Source of the DNA: Streptomyces sp. PTY087I2
Lineage (GTDB): Bacteria; Actinomycetota; Actinomycetes; Streptomycetales; Streptomycetaceae
NCBI RefSeq assembly: GCF_001687325.1
Contig: NZ_LZRD01000025.1
Location: forward strand, 1-64,000
Direction: 5' to 3'
Length of the DNA: 64,000 nt
Shown here piece by piece: positions 51,246 through 59,973 of this stretch; the stretch's first letter is position 1; every line of letters starts with the position of its first letter. The position numbers were made by a program, and so were the translations under genes. Below the pieces are notes generated by a model that saw only the letters and a list, made by a program, of their open reading frames with translations, made no database searches and was not told the origin of the DNA.

Positions 51246-53020
51246 CGACCGACCTCACCGCCAGCGCCGCCCACCTCTCCCCGGAGCGCTGGGCCACCGC
51301 AAACCGACTGCTGGTCCGCAAAGCACTGGCGGAATTCAGCCATGAGCGGCTGCTGAGCCCCACCCCGCTCGGCGACGACCGCTACACCGTCCGTAGCGAC
51401 GACGCCTCCACCGAGTACCGTTTCACCGCACGCGTCTTCGCCCTGGACCACTGGCAGGTCGAGGCCGATACCATCACCCGGCACCGGCACGGCTCCGAAC
51501 TCCCGTTGGACACCCTGGAGTTCTTCATCGAGCTGCGGCATGCTCTGGGGATCTCCGAGGAGATCCTGCCGGTCTATCTGGAGGAGATCTCCTCCACGCT
51601 GGCCGGAACCGCCTACAAACTCACCAAGGAACCGGCCACCTCCGGCCAGCTCGTCGCCGCCGGCTTCCAGGCCGTCGAGACCGGGATGACCGAGGGCCAC
51701 CCGTGCTTCGTCGCCAACAACGGGCGGCTCGGCTTCGGCGTGGACGAGTACCGGGCGTACGCCCCCGAGGCGGCGTCCCCGGTCCGGCTGGTGTGGCTGG
51801 CCGCCCGGCGGGAACGGGCCACTTTCACGGCGGGCGCCGGGCTCGACTACGACGCGCTGATCAAGGACGAGCTGAGCGAGGCGACCCGGGAGCGGTTCGA
51901 CGGCGCGCTGCGCGGGCTCGGCCTCGACCCGGACGACTACTTCCTGCTGCCCGTCCACCCCTGGCAGTGGTGGAACAAGCTCGCGGTCACCTTCGCCGGG
52001 GAGCTGGCCCAGCGCCATCTGGTGGTGCTCGGGGAGGGTGAGGACGGCTATCTCGCCCAGCAGTCGATCCGTACCTTCTTCAACACCGACCACCCCGAGA
52101 AGCACTACGTCAAAACGGCGCTCTCGGTCCTCAACATGGGGTTCATGCGCGGGCTCTCGGCCGCGTACATGGAGGCCACGCCCGCCATCAACGACTGGCT
52201 GGCCGGTCTCATCGAGCGCGACGACCTGCTGCGCGGGGCCCGGTTCTCGATCATCCGGGAGCGGGCCGCGATCGGCTACCACCACCGCTCGTACGAGGCG
52301 GCCACCGCCAAGGGCTCCCCGTACCGGAAGATGCTCGCCGCCCTGTGGCGCGAGAGCCCGGTGCCGGGCCTCCAGCCGGGCGAGCGGGTCGCGACGATGG
52401 CCTCGCTGCTCCACACGGACCACGAGGGCGGTTCGGTGGCCGGGGTGCTGATCGCCGAGTCGGGCCTGGACCCGCAGGTGTGGCTGCGGCACTACCTGGA
52501 CGCCTATCTGGTCCCGGTGCTGCACAGCTTCTACGCCTACGACCTGGTCTACATGCCGCACGGCGAGAACGTGATCCTGGTCGTGGAGGACGGGGTCGTC
52601 ACCCGCACGATCTTCAAGGACATCGCCGAGGAGATCGCGGTGATGGACCCGGACGCGGTGCTGCCGCCGCAGGTCGAGCGGATCCGGGCCGAGGTGCCCG
52701 AGGACATGAAGCTGCTGTCGGTCTTCACCGACGTCTTCGACTGCTTCTTCCGCTTCCTCGGCGCGGGCCTGGCCACCGAGGGGATTCTCGACGAGGACAC
52801 CTTCTGGCGGACGGTCGCCGCCTGTGTGCGCGACTACCAGGATTCGGTGCCGTATCTCGCGGAGAAGTTCCGGCAGTACGACCTGTTCGAGCCGGAGTTC
52901 GCGCTGTCCTGCCTCAACCGCCTCCAGCTGCGCGACAACCAGCAGATGGTCGACCTCAACGACCCTGCGGGCGCCTTGCAGTTGGTGGGCCGGCTGAAGA
53001 ACCCGATCGCCGGGTTCTGA
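51242..53020 (+). CDS. desD: NIS synthetase, desferrioxamine siderophore synthetase
   Basis: The product has 592 residues of the IucA/IucC family. EGHPCFVANNGRLGFGVDEYRAYAPE, LLPVHPWQWWNK, KTALSVLNMGFMRGLS and YEAATAKGSPYRKM carry the ATP and substrate contacts; LVYMPHGENVILVVEDGVVTRTIFKDI is the catalytic core. The C-terminal FhuF-like Fe region is LQLRDNQQMVDLN. It joins three succinyl-hydroxycadaverine units with ATP and closes the ring to desferrioxamine E or forms the linear type B. A strong hairpin terminator follows. Confidence 0.96.
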   Translation: MTTDLTASAAHLSPERWATANRLLVRKALAEFSHERLLSPTPLGDDRYTVRSDDASTEYRFTARVFALDHWQVEADTITRHRHGSELPLDTLEFFIELRHALGISEEILPVYLEEISSTLAGTAYKLTKEPATSGQLVAAGFQAVETGMTEGHPCFVANNGRLGFGVDEYRAYAPEAASPVRLVWLAARRERATFTAGAGLDYDALIKDELSEATRERFDGALRGLGLDPDDYFLLPVHPWQWWNKLAVTFAGELAQRHLVVLGEGEDGYLAQQSIRTFFNTDHPEKHYVKTALSVLNMGFMRGLSAAYMEATPAINDWLAGLIERDDLLRGARFSIIRERAAIGYHHRSYEAATAKGSPYRKMLAALWRESPVPGLQPGERVATMASLLHTDHEGGSVAGVLIAESGLDPQVWLRHYLDAYLVPVLHSFYAYDLVYMPHGENVILVVEDGVVTRTIFKDIAEEIAVMDPDAVLPPQVERIRAEVPEDMKLLSVFTDVFDCFFRFLGAGLATEGILDEDTFWRTVAACVRDYQDSVPYLAEKFRQYDLFEPEFALSCLNRLQLRDNQQMVDLNDPAGALQLVGRLKNPIAGF

Positions 53021-53053
53021 ACCCCGGCCGCCGCGGCGCGGCGGCCCCTGGAC

Positions 53054-53096
53054 GGCGAGCGCCCGAGGACGGTCCCCCGGGCGCTCGCCCCCTTTT
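53054..53096 (+). terminator. rho-independent terminator of the des operon
   Basis: GGCGAGCGCCCG pairs with CGGGCGCTCGCC (12 bp, 12-base loop), followed by CCCCCTTTT. It lies 34 bases after the desD stop. Confidence 0.85.
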
Positions 53097-53127
53097 CCCG
53101 AGGGGGCCGACTGGCAGAATCGGGGCC

Positions 53128-54009
53128 ATGGCGGAAATCATCCAGCGGGACGGAACGTGGACGTTCGACGGGGACACCGTGCGCATCGTGCCGGGCGGAA
53201 AGGCGCATCCGGTCCGGCAGGAGCTGGGCGAGATCGCCGTCCCGCTGGAGGCGGTGGCGGGCGTCTCCTTCGAACCGGACCGCAAGGGCGGCCGGCTGCG
53301 GCTGCGGCTGCGCGGGGGCGCCTGTCCGGTGCTGCGGGCCGCCGACGGCCGGCTCAAGGACGGCGCCGACCCCTATGCGCTGACCGTGGAGAAGGACCGC
53401 ACGGGGGTCGCGGAGTACTTCGTCGACGAGGTCCGCAACGCGCTGCTGATCGAGCAGGTGCCGGACACCCCGGTGGACCGCTTCCTGCTGCCCGGGCCGG
53501 CGCTGCCGGTCTCCGGCGCGGGCGGCGACGGCACGGCGTCCTTCGACGGCGAGAGCGTGCGGCTGACCTGGAACTGGAAGGCCGAGGAGGCCAAGACCGC
53601 CGGGGGCGCGCCCACCTTTCCGCTGTCGCGGATCGCGGGGGTGCGGTGGCTGCCCGCGATCGGTCTGGAGAACGGCTATCTGCGCTTCGAGCCGGTGGAG
53701 GGGCCCGTCTCCGCGCCGCCGAAGTACGACCCGTACGCCCTGGTTCTGTGGGGGATGTCCAAGAAGGAGTACACCTCCGTCCTGGTCGCGGCGGCGGTGC
53801 TGATGCGGCTGCCCGGGGCCCGGGCGGCCCTGGACGCGCCGGAGGCACCCCCGGCCCTCACCAAGGCGGCCGAGCCCGCCGCACCGCCCGCGAGCGACCA
53901 TGACGCGCTGCTGCGGCGGCTGCGGGAGCTGGGCGAGCTGCACCGGGGCGGGGTCCTCACCGACGAGGAGTTCAGCACCGCGAAGCAGGCCGTTCTGCGC
54001 AGCATGTGA
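53128..54009 (+). CDS. DUF4429-SHOCT domain protein
   Basis: The product has 293 residues. Two DUF4429 beta-rich repeats are visible: QRDGTWTFDGDTVRIVPGG ... EIAVPLEAVAGVSFEPDRKGGRLRLRLRGGACPVL and, near 135-230, GTASFDGESVRLTWNWKAEEA ... LSRIAGVRWLPAIGLENGYLRFEP. A SHOCT motif closes the protein (DALLRRLRELGELHRGGVLTDEEFSTAKQAVL). Such proteins bind ligands or membranes in actinobacteria; the function is unknown. It is separated from desD by a terminator, so it is probably not iron-regulated. Confidence 0.85.
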   Translation: MAEIIQRDGTWTFDGDTVRIVPGGKAHPVRQELGEIAVPLEAVAGVSFEPDRKGGRLRLRLRGGACPVLRAADGRLKDGADPYALTVEKDRTGVAEYFVDEVRNALLIEQVPDTPVDRFLLPGPALPVSGAGGDGTASFDGESVRLTWNWKAEEAKTAGGAPTFPLSRIAGVRWLPAIGLENGYLRFEPVEGPVSAPPKYDPYALVLWGMSKKEYTSVLVAAAVLMRLPGARAALDAPEAPPALTKAAEPAAPPASDHDALLRRLRELGELHRGGVLTDEEFSTAKQAVLRSM

Positions 54010-54037
54010 CGCCATCGGGCGACGTTCAGCACATCTC

Positions 54038-54055
54038 CTGCCCGATATCGGGCAG
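54038..54055 (+). terminator. 18-bp perfect palindrome, hairpin with T-tract
   Basis: CTGCCCGATATCGGGCAG folds into a 7-bp stem with loop ATAT and is followed by ATTTCTT. It may end the DUF4429 gene. As a perfect palindrome 40 bases before the next gene it could also be an operator. Confidence 0.6.
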
Positions 54056-54095
54056 ATTTCTTGCGTAAGCGCGCCCGGGCACGCAATATCGACGG

Positions 54096-54371
54096 GTGCT
54101 TGAACGCCGCTCGTCGCACGACGACCTCATCGATCACCTCGTACGCTCCACCGCGCTCCAGCGCGGCGAGGCGGCCCGGGTGATCCTCGACGTGCTGGCG
54201 TACTTCGACGAGAGCACCGACGACTTCGTCCGGCGCCGCCACCGCGAACTACAGTCCGGCGGCCTGGTCAACACGGAGATCTTCGAGCGGATCGCGGCCG
54301 AGCTGCCGCACCGCGCCGTGGCGCCGCCGGAGCTCTCGCTCCGCCAGCTGCGCCGCATCGTCTACGGCTGA
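54096..54371 (+). CDS. small conserved hypothetical protein upstream of glmS
   Basis: The product has 91 residues starting at GTG. It is helical and acidic (HDDLIDHLVRSTALQRGEAARVILDVLAYFDESTDDFVRRRHREL), ending LSLRQLRRIVYG. There is no signal or membrane segment, and I do not recognise the family. A further inverted repeat (TTGCGT ... ACGCAA, arms at 54061 and 54081) sits directly before it. It lies 75 bases before glmS and may be co-transcribed. No function can be assigned. Confidence 0.7.
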   Translation: MLERRSSHDDLIDHLVRSTALQRGEAARVILDVLAYFDESTDDFVRRRHRELQSGGLVNTEIFERIAAELPHRAVAPPELSLRQLRRIVYG

Positions 54372-54446
54372 GCGGGGCCGGGCGCCCGTGCGCGGGGCGC
54401 CGCACCGCGTGTGTACGTGTACATCGATGGAGGGGCAGAGAAATCC

Positions 54447-56276
54447 ATGTGCGGGATCGTCGGATACATCGGGAAGCGTGACGTCGCTCCGCTGCTGCTG
54501 GAAGGCTTGCAGCGGCTGGAGTACCGGGGGTACGACTCCGCCGGCATCGTGATCACCGGCAAGGCCGCGGCGGGCAGGCCGGGCACGCTGAAAATGGTCA
54601 AGGCCAAGGGCCGGGTCCGCGAGCTGGAGGCCAAGGTCCCCAAGCGGTTCGCGGGCACCACCGGCATCGCCCACACCCGCTGGGCCACCCACGGCGCCCC
54701 GAGCGACGAGAACGCGCACCCGCACCTGGACGCGGAGAACAAGGTCGCCGTCGTCCACAACGGGATCATCGACAACGCCTCCGAGCTGCGCGCCCGGCTC
54801 ACCGCCGACGGCGTCGTCTTCCTCTCCGAGACCGACACCGAGGTGCTGACCCACCTGATCGCCCGCGCCCAGGCCGACACCCTGGAGGAGAAGGTCCGCG
54901 AGGCGCTGCGCCACGTCGAGGGCACCTACGGCATCGCCGTGCTGCACGCCGAGTTCAACGACCGCATCGTGGTCGCCCGCAACGGCTCGCCGGTCGTCCT
55001 CGGCATCGGCGAGAAGGAGATGTTCGTCGCCTCCGACGTCGCCGCCCTGGTCGCCCACACCCGCCAGGTCGTCACGCTGGACGACGGCGAGATGGCCACG
55101 CTGAAGGCCGACGACTTCCGTACGTACACGACGGAGGGCTCGACCACGACGGCCACGCCGACCACCGTGGAGTGGGAGGCCGAGTCGTACGACATGGGCG
55201 GCCACGACACGTACATGCACAAGGAGATCTCCGAGCAGGCCGACGCCGTGGACCGGGTCCTGCGCGGCCGGATCGACGACCGGTTCTCCACCGTGCACCT
55301 GGGCGGCCTCAACCTGGACGCCCGCGAGGCGCGCGGGGTGCGCCGGATCAAGATCCTCGGCTGCGGCACCTCGTACCACGCGGGCCAGATCGGCGCCCAG
55401 CTGATCGAGGAGCTGGCCCGGATCCCCGCCGACGCCGAGCCGGCCTCCGAGTTCCGCTACCGCAACCCGGTCGTGGACCCCGACACCCTGTACGTCGCGG
55501 TCTCCCAGTCGGGCGAGACGTACGACGTGCTGGCCGCCGTCCAGGAGCTGAAGCGCAAGGGCGCCCGGGTCCTCGGCGTGGTCAACGTGGTCGGCTCCGC
55601 GATCGCCCGGGAGGCCGACGGCGGTACGTACGTCCACGCGGGCCCGGAGGTCTGCGTGGTCTCCACCAAGTGCTTCACCAACACCGTGGTCGCCTTCGCG
55701 CTGCTCGCCCTGCACCTGGGCCGGATCCGCGACCTGTCGGTCGCGGACGGCAAGCGGATCATCGACGGGCTGCGCCGGCTGCCCGAGCAGATCAGCGAGA
55801 TCCTGGCGAACGAGGACGAGATCAAGCGGCTGGCGGCGGAGTACGCGGACGCCAAGTCGATGATGTTCATCGGCCGGGTGCGCGGCTATCCGGTGGCCCG
55901 CGAGGCCTCGCTGAAGCTGAAGGAGGTCTCGTACATCCACGCCGAGGCCTACCCGGCCTCCGAGCTGAAGCACGGGCCCCTCGCGCTGATCGAGCCCGCG
56001 ATGCCGACCGTGGCGATCGTGCCGGACGACGACCTGCTGGAGAAGAACCGCGCCGCGATGGAGGAGATCAAGGCCCGCAGCGGCCGCATCCTCGCCGTGG
56101 CCCACCAGGTGCAGGAGAAGGCCGACCACACCATCGTCGTACCGAAGAACGAGAACGAGCTGGACCCGATCCTCTTGGGCATCCCGCTCCAGCTCTTCGC
56201 GTACCACACGGCCCTCGCGATGGGCCGGGACATCGACAAGCCGCGCAACCTGGCGAAGTCCGTGACGGTCGAGTAG
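54447..56276 (+). CDS. glmS: glutamine-fructose-6-phosphate aminotransferase
   Basis: The product has 609 residues. The Met is followed by Cys2, the N-terminal nucleophile (CGIVGYIGKRDVAPLLLEGLQRLEYRGYDSAG). Glutaminase residues HTRWATHG and NGIIDN follow. The isomerase part has two SIS domains: GCGTSYHAGQIGAQLIEELARIPADAEPASEFRYR with SQSGETYDVLAAV, and a second near 460 (IGRVRGYPVAREASLKLKEVSYIHAEAYPASELKHGPLALIEP). It makes glucosamine-6-phosphate for cell wall precursors. The Met before Cys2 fixes the start. It ends at a large bidirectional hairpin. Confidence 0.96.
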   Translation: MCGIVGYIGKRDVAPLLLEGLQRLEYRGYDSAGIVITGKAAAGRPGTLKMVKAKGRVRELEAKVPKRFAGTTGIAHTRWATHGAPSDENAHPHLDAENKVAVVHNGIIDNASELRARLTADGVVFLSETDTEVLTHLIARAQADTLEEKVREALRHVEGTYGIAVLHAEFNDRIVVARNGSPVVLGIGEKEMFVASDVAALVAHTRQVVTLDDGEMATLKADDFRTYTTEGSTTTATPTTVEWEAESYDMGGHDTYMHKEISEQADAVDRVLRGRIDDRFSTVHLGGLNLDAREARGVRRIKILGCGTSYHAGQIGAQLIEELARIPADAEPASEFRYRNPVVDPDTLYVAVSQSGETYDVLAAVQELKRKGARVLGVVNVVGSAIAREADGGTYVHAGPEVCVVSTKCFTNTVVAFALLALHLGRIRDLSVADGKRIIDGLRRLPEQISEILANEDEIKRLAAEYADAKSMMFIGRVRGYPVAREASLKLKEVSYIHAEAYPASELKHGPLALIEPAMPTVAIVPDDDLLEKNRAAMEEIKARSGRILAVAHQVQEKADHTIVVPKNENELDPILLGIPLQLFAYHTALAMGRDIDKPRNLAKSVTVE

Positions 56277-56303
56277 ACGGCGGCGCACAGCCGTCGGCAC
56301 GGC

Positions 56304-56344
56304 GTTGGGCCCCGTACCGCTTCCCCTGCGGTACGGGGCCCAAC
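56304..56344. terminator. bidirectional terminator between glmS and usp
   Basis: GTTGGGCCCCGTACCGC pairs perfectly with GCGGTACGGGGCCCAAC (17 bp, 7-base loop). Outer bases GGCAC and GTGCC extend the stem. It lies between converging genes. Confidence 0.85.
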
Positions 56345-56375
56345 GTGTGCCGTCGCAAGGCTTTCTGGCGGTCCC

Positions 56376-56897
56376 TCAGGGGATGACGACGACCGGGCGC
56401 TGCGCGCGGCGGGCCAGGCGGCCGGCCACCGAGCCGAAGATCCGGCCGACGATGCCGTGCGTGGAGCCGACGACGATGGCGTCGGCGGCATACTCCCGGC
56501 CGACCTCCTCCAGCTCGTGGCAGATGTCGCCGCCGCGCTCGACCAGCACCCAGGGGACCTCGGAGAGATAGTCGGCGCAGGCCAGCTCCAGGCCGAGGAC
56601 CTCGGTGCGGTGGTCGGGGACATCGACGAAGACGGGGGGCTCGCAGCCCGCCCAGACGGTGGTCGGCAGCCGGTTGGCGACATGGACGATGATCAGGCCG
56701 GAGCCCGAGCGGCCGGCCATGCCGATGGCGTAGGCGAGGGCCCGCTCGCTGGACGTGGAGCCGTCGAAACCGACCACGACTCCGTGCCGGAAGGCGGGAT
56801 CGCACGCATGGCGTGCTTCTTCGACCGTCCGCGGCTCCGACCCGGGGTCGGCGAGCGGCTTGCGGTCCTTGGGTTCAGGGATTTCGTGACCGGCCAT
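56376..56897 (-). CDS. universal stress protein (UspA family)
   Basis: The product has 173 residues from MAGHEIPEPKDRK; a TTG start 57 bases upstream seems less likely. GVVVGFDGSTSSERALAYAIGMAGRSGSGLIIVHV opens the Usp fold, and IVVGSTHGIVGRIFGSVAGRLARRAQRPVVVIP holds the ATP-binding G-x2-G-x9-G(S)-like loop. It therefore probably binds ATP and responds to stress or dormancy. An Asp-rich N-terminal tail precedes the fold. It is monocistronic and convergent with glmS. The long non-coding gap before adpA lies upstream. Confidence 0.9.
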   Translation of the reverse strand: MAGHEIPEPKDRKPLADPGSEPRTVEEARHACDPAFRHGVVVGFDGSTSSERALAYAIGMAGRSGSGLIIVHVANRLPTTVWAGCEPPVFVDVPDHRTEVLGLELACADYLSEVPWVLVERGGDICHELEEVGREYAADAIVVGSTHGIVGRIFGSVAGRLARRAQRPVVVIP

Positions 56898-57816
56898 CGG
56901 TGTCTCGGCGAAGAGAGTCCTCGTGAGGAGGGAACGGTTTCGACGTGCGTTCAAGGTGCGTCAGCTGACGGTGAAGCTCTGTCCGGGAATCATCTTCCCA
57001 ACCCCATACCCCCAAGGGTACGGCGTCACTCCTCCATCGCCCAGACCCCCGCAAAAGCGTGCGTGACGCTGGAGGGAGCATGCACGAGCCCGTCCGGTAT
57101 GGCAATGCCGGTTGTGTCGTACACGGGCCTGAGAGGGAGCGAACACCGTCGGGCGTCCTGTTTTTCGCGACGGTCCGCGACCGGCCGTCGGAGGCGGCGA
57201 CGGGGTCCGCACCCGGTCCCTGTTGGCCACATCGCCGAACTCCATCCGAAACCCGTCGTTCGCGTGTTCCGCGGCACATCGGCGGGTGACGCGAACCCGC
57301 GCGGCCGTGACCCCGGCCACGCCGCTACGCCCGCCGCGACCGCCTTCCCTGACCCGAACACGCCATGGATCCACGGCCGCCCGGGAGCGCACCGGCGCGG
57401 CCGCCTCACGGCGGTTGTGCGCCCGGCGTGACCGGATACAGCACACGCAACCGATGGTTTTCAGCCAACTTCGCCCGGGGGCCGACCCCTTCGCGGGATG
57501 GCCGGACAACCCACCGCCCACCAGGCAGGAACGGACCGCGCGGTACGCTTTCACCCGACGCGGACGGGCCACGTTGGCGAAGGGCACTTCCCTGTGCGCT
57601 TCGCAGGTGAAACGCTTCGTGATCGAACGCTTCACGCCACGTTTCCTTATCGACATCGAGCTGGTGGGGGAAGGTGTCACGGCGGGACCACGCGACGCAG
57701 TAGATTCGATCTTGAAAATCGGGGGCTGGGAACCGTGCGAAACCGAGGGGAAACGTGCAGGAGCGGCAGGCCCGTAAGGACCAGGGAGACGCGAACACCG
57801 AGGGGGGCTTAGCGTC
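56898..57816. other. long intergenic region upstream of adpA
   Basis: This 919-bp gap has open frames on both strands, but their Arg/Pro/Thr/Ser-rich translations show no coding character. It holds a small hairpin (TACCC-CCAA-GGGTA, 57007-57020) and the adpA promoter region. A long leader and control region is typical of adpA, which integrates many signals. I could not identify an ArpA-type site or a clear AdpA site by eye. Confidence 0.6.
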
Positions 57817-59034
57817 ATGAGCCAGGACTCCGCCACCGCGACGGAGGCCGCACGCAAGCTGACCGGGCGGCGACGCCGGGAAGTCGTTGCCGTGCTGCTG
57901 TTCAGCGGCGGCCCTATCTTCGAGAGCTCCATCCCGCTCTCCGTTTTCGGGATCGACCGGCAGGACGCGGGAGTTCCCCGCTACCGCCTGCTGGTCTGCG
58001 GGGGCGAGGAAGGACCGCTGCGCACCACAGGTGGGCTCGAACTCACCGCGCCGTACGGCCTGGAGGCGATCAGCAGGGCCGGCACCGTGGTGGTGCCCGC
58101 CTGGCGGTCGATCACCTCGCCGCCGCCCGCCGAGGCACTGGACGCGCTGCGGCGCGCCCATGAGGAGGGCGCCCGCATCGTCGGTCTGTGCACGGGAGCC
58201 TTCGTGCTCGCGGCCGCCGGCCTGCTGGACGGCCGGCCGGCCACCACACACTGGATGTACGCGCCGACGCTGGCCAAGCGCTATCCGTCGGTGCACGTCG
58301 ATCCGCGCGAGCTGTTCGTGGACGACGGCGATGTGCTCACCTCCGCCGGAACGGCGGCGGGTATCGATCTCTGCCTCCATATAGTCCGCACCGACCACGG
58401 CACGGAGGCCGCCGGGGCACTCGCCCGCCGGCTCGTCGTGCCGCCGCGGCGCAGTGGCGGGCAGGAGCGCTACCTGGACAGGTCTTTACCGGAGGAGATC
58501 GGGTCCGACCCGCTCGCCGAGGTCGTGGCCTGGGCCCTGGAGCATCTGCACGAGCAGTTCGACGTGGAGACGCTCGCGGCGCGCGCCTACATGAGCAGGC
58601 GGACCTTCGACCGCAGGTTCCGTTCGCTCACCGGCAGCGCACCGCTCCAGTGGCTGATCACCCAGCGGGTGCTTCAGGCACAGAGGCTGCTGGAGACCTC
58701 CGACTACTCGGTCGACGAGGTCGCCGGCCGCTGCGGATTCCGCTCCCCGGTCGCGCTGCGCGGGCACTTCCGCCGCCAGCTCGGCTCCTCCCCCGCCGCG
58801 TACCGGGCCGCCTACCGGGCCCGTCGTCCGCAGGGGGTGGCGGAGAGTGCCGCGACGGTGGTCGAGACGATGGTGCCCAGCCAGGGGCCGTCGTCCGGAC
58901 GCCGGGGTTCCGCGTTGCCCTCCGCACCGGTCGCCATGGCGGCCGCGACGGGTCCCGGGGAGCACTCCCTGCCCGGCCCCGACGCGTTCGTTCCCGGACG
59001 CCCGGCCCTGCCGGGACAGCGGAGTGCCCCGTAG
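57817..59034 (+). CDS. adpA: AdpA (BldH) global developmental regulator
   Basis: The product has 405 residues, with ATG behind AGGGGGGCTT. The N-terminal ThiJ/PfpI (DJ-1-like) dimerisation domain spans 25-210: VAVLLFSGGPIFESSIPLSVFGIDR and GLCTGAFVLAAAGLLDGRPATTHW. The AraC-type DNA-binding domain at 235-335 contains FDVETLAARAYMSRRTFDRRFRSLTGSAPLQWLITQRV and VDEVAGRCGFRSPVALRGHFRRQLGSSPAAYR. Leu224 is TTA (58486-58488), between the two domains, so full translation needs the bldA tRNA. AdpA activates aerial growth and secondary metabolism. The Pro/Ser-rich tail is variable. Confidence 0.97.
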   Translation: MSQDSATATEAARKLTGRRRREVVAVLLFSGGPIFESSIPLSVFGIDRQDAGVPRYRLLVCGGEEGPLRTTGGLELTAPYGLEAISRAGTVVVPAWRSITSPPPAEALDALRRAHEEGARIVGLCTGAFVLAAAGLLDGRPATTHWMYAPTLAKRYPSVHVDPRELFVDDGDVLTSAGTAAGIDLCLHIVRTDHGTEAAGALARRLVVPPRRSGGQERYLDRSLPEEIGSDPLAEVVAWALEHLHEQFDVETLAARAYMSRRTFDRRFRSLTGSAPLQWLITQRVLQAQRLLETSDYSVDEVAGRCGFRSPVALRGHFRRQLGSSPAAYRAAYRARRPQGVAESAATVVETMVPSQGPSSGRRGSALPSAPVAMAAATGPGEHSLPGPDAFVPGRPALPGQRSAP

Positions 59035-59044
59035 GGTGGGGCCC

Positions 59045-59650
59045 ATGAACGACCGCATGGTGTGGATCGACTGCGAGATGACCGGGCTCTCGTTGACGGA
59101 CGACGCACTCATCGAGGTGGCCGCCCTGGTCACCGACTCGGAGCTGAACGTGCTCGGCGAAGGGGTGGACATCGTGATCCGCCCGCCGGACGCGGCCCTG
59201 GAGACCATGCCCGAGGTGGTGCGGCAGATGCACACCGCCTCGGGCCTCCTCGACGAGCTGGCCGGGGGCACCACCCTGGCGGACGCCGAGGAGCAGGTCC
59301 TGGCCTACGTCCGCGAGCATGTGAAGGAGCCCGGCAAGGCCCCGCTCTGCGGAAACTCGGTCGGTACCGACCGCGGCTTCCTGGCGCGGGACATGCGGGA
59401 TCTGGAGAGCTATCTCCACTACCGGATCGTGGACGTGTCCTCGGTCAAGGAGCTGGCCCGGCGCTGGTTCCCCCGGGCGTATTTCAACAGCCCGGACAAG
59501 AATGGCAACCACCGGGCGCTGGCGGACATCCGTGACTCCATCACGGAGCTCCGCTACTACCGGGAGGCGGTCTTCGTCCCGCAGCCCGGCCCGGACTCGG
59601 AGCGCGCCAAGGAGATCGCGGCGCGTCTGGCGGCCCCGACCGCACCGTAG
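59045..59650 (+). CDS. orn: oligoribonuclease
   Basis: The product has 201 residues. The DEDD residues are in WIDCEMTGL (D, E), NSVGTDRGFLARDM (D) and NGNHRALADIRDS (H, D), the DEDDh exonuclease set. RWFPRAYFNSPDKNGNHRALADI is characteristic of Orn. It degrades 2-5-nt RNA and pGpG from c-di-GMP turnover, important for growth and sporulation. It starts 10 bases after the adpA stop, as in S. coelicolor and S. griseus (ornA, from memory), and may be co-transcribed with adpA. Confidence 0.96.
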   Translation: MNDRMVWIDCEMTGLSLTDDALIEVAALVTDSELNVLGEGVDIVIRPPDAALETMPEVVRQMHTASGLLDELAGGTTLADAEEQVLAYVREHVKEPGKAPLCGNSVGTDRGFLARDMRDLESYLHYRIVDVSSVKELARRWFPRAYFNSPDKNGNHRALADIRDSITELRYYREAVFVPQPGPDSERAKEIAARLAAPTAP

Positions 59651-59744
59651 GAACCCGCTGGTCACGGGCGTGGAAGCGCCCGCGGACCGGCCCCGGGAAA
59701 CGGGGGCGCGAGCACCCTCCCGGACCCTGTACACTTTTTCTCGG

Positions 59745-59762
59745 CCGGTCGGAAACGACCGG
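59745..59762 (+). other. GNRA-loop hairpin just before the tRNA gene
   Basis: CCGGTCG-GAAA-CGACCGG is a perfect 7-bp stem with a GAAA tetraloop, ending 8 bases before the tRNA 5' end. It could mark the pre-tRNA leader processed by RNase P. Confidence 0.6.
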
Positions 59763-59770
59763 GCGACATG

Positions 59771-59843
59771 GTGGGTATAGCTCAGCTGGTAGAGCACCTG
59801 GTTGTGGTCCAGGATGTCGCGGGTTCAAGTCCCGTTACTCACC
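59771..59843 (+). tRNA. tRNA-His (anticodon GTG)
   Basis: The cloverleaf is complete: acceptor GTGGGTA/TACTCAC, D-loop AGCTGGTAGAGC, anticodon stem CCTGG/CCAGG with loop TTGTGGT (anticodon 59804-59806), and GGTTCAAGT in the T arm. The base before it (59770) is G and the discriminator is C, the G-1:C73 pair special to tRNA-His. CCA is not encoded. TACACT at 59730 may be the -10 box. Confidence 0.96.
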
Positions 59844-59851
59844 CTTCAGGG

Positions 59852-59891
59852 AAAGCCCCTGATCTGCGGAAACGCAGGTCAGGGGCTTTTT
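59852..59891 (+). terminator. rho-independent terminator after tRNA-His
   Basis: AAAGCCCCTGATCTGCG pairs with CGCAGGTCAGGGGCTTT (17 bp, one G-T pair) around loop GAAA, followed by TT. It lies 9 bases after the tRNA end. Confidence 0.95.
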
Positions 59892-59973
59892 CGCGCGCCA
59901 TGGCGGAGGAAACCCCGGGGCAAGTTCGTCATCCTCGGCGGGTCCCCGTGGCGCCGGACATACGGTGGTGGTC

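Noticed and set aside
56898..57816. Search for an ArpA-type (gamma-butyrolactone receptor) or AdpA site upstream of adpA
   Set aside because: No stretch was close enough to the consensus as I remember it. I do not claim a site.
56961..57932. Open frames on both strands in the adpA upstream gap
   Set aside because: Ser/Arg/Pro/Thr-rich translations, no ribosome sites and no known similarity. The gap fits a long control region better.
59771..59900. tRNA-His 3' end as an attachment site of an integrated element
   Set aside because: No direct repeat of the tRNA 3' end and no integrase gene occur in the window.
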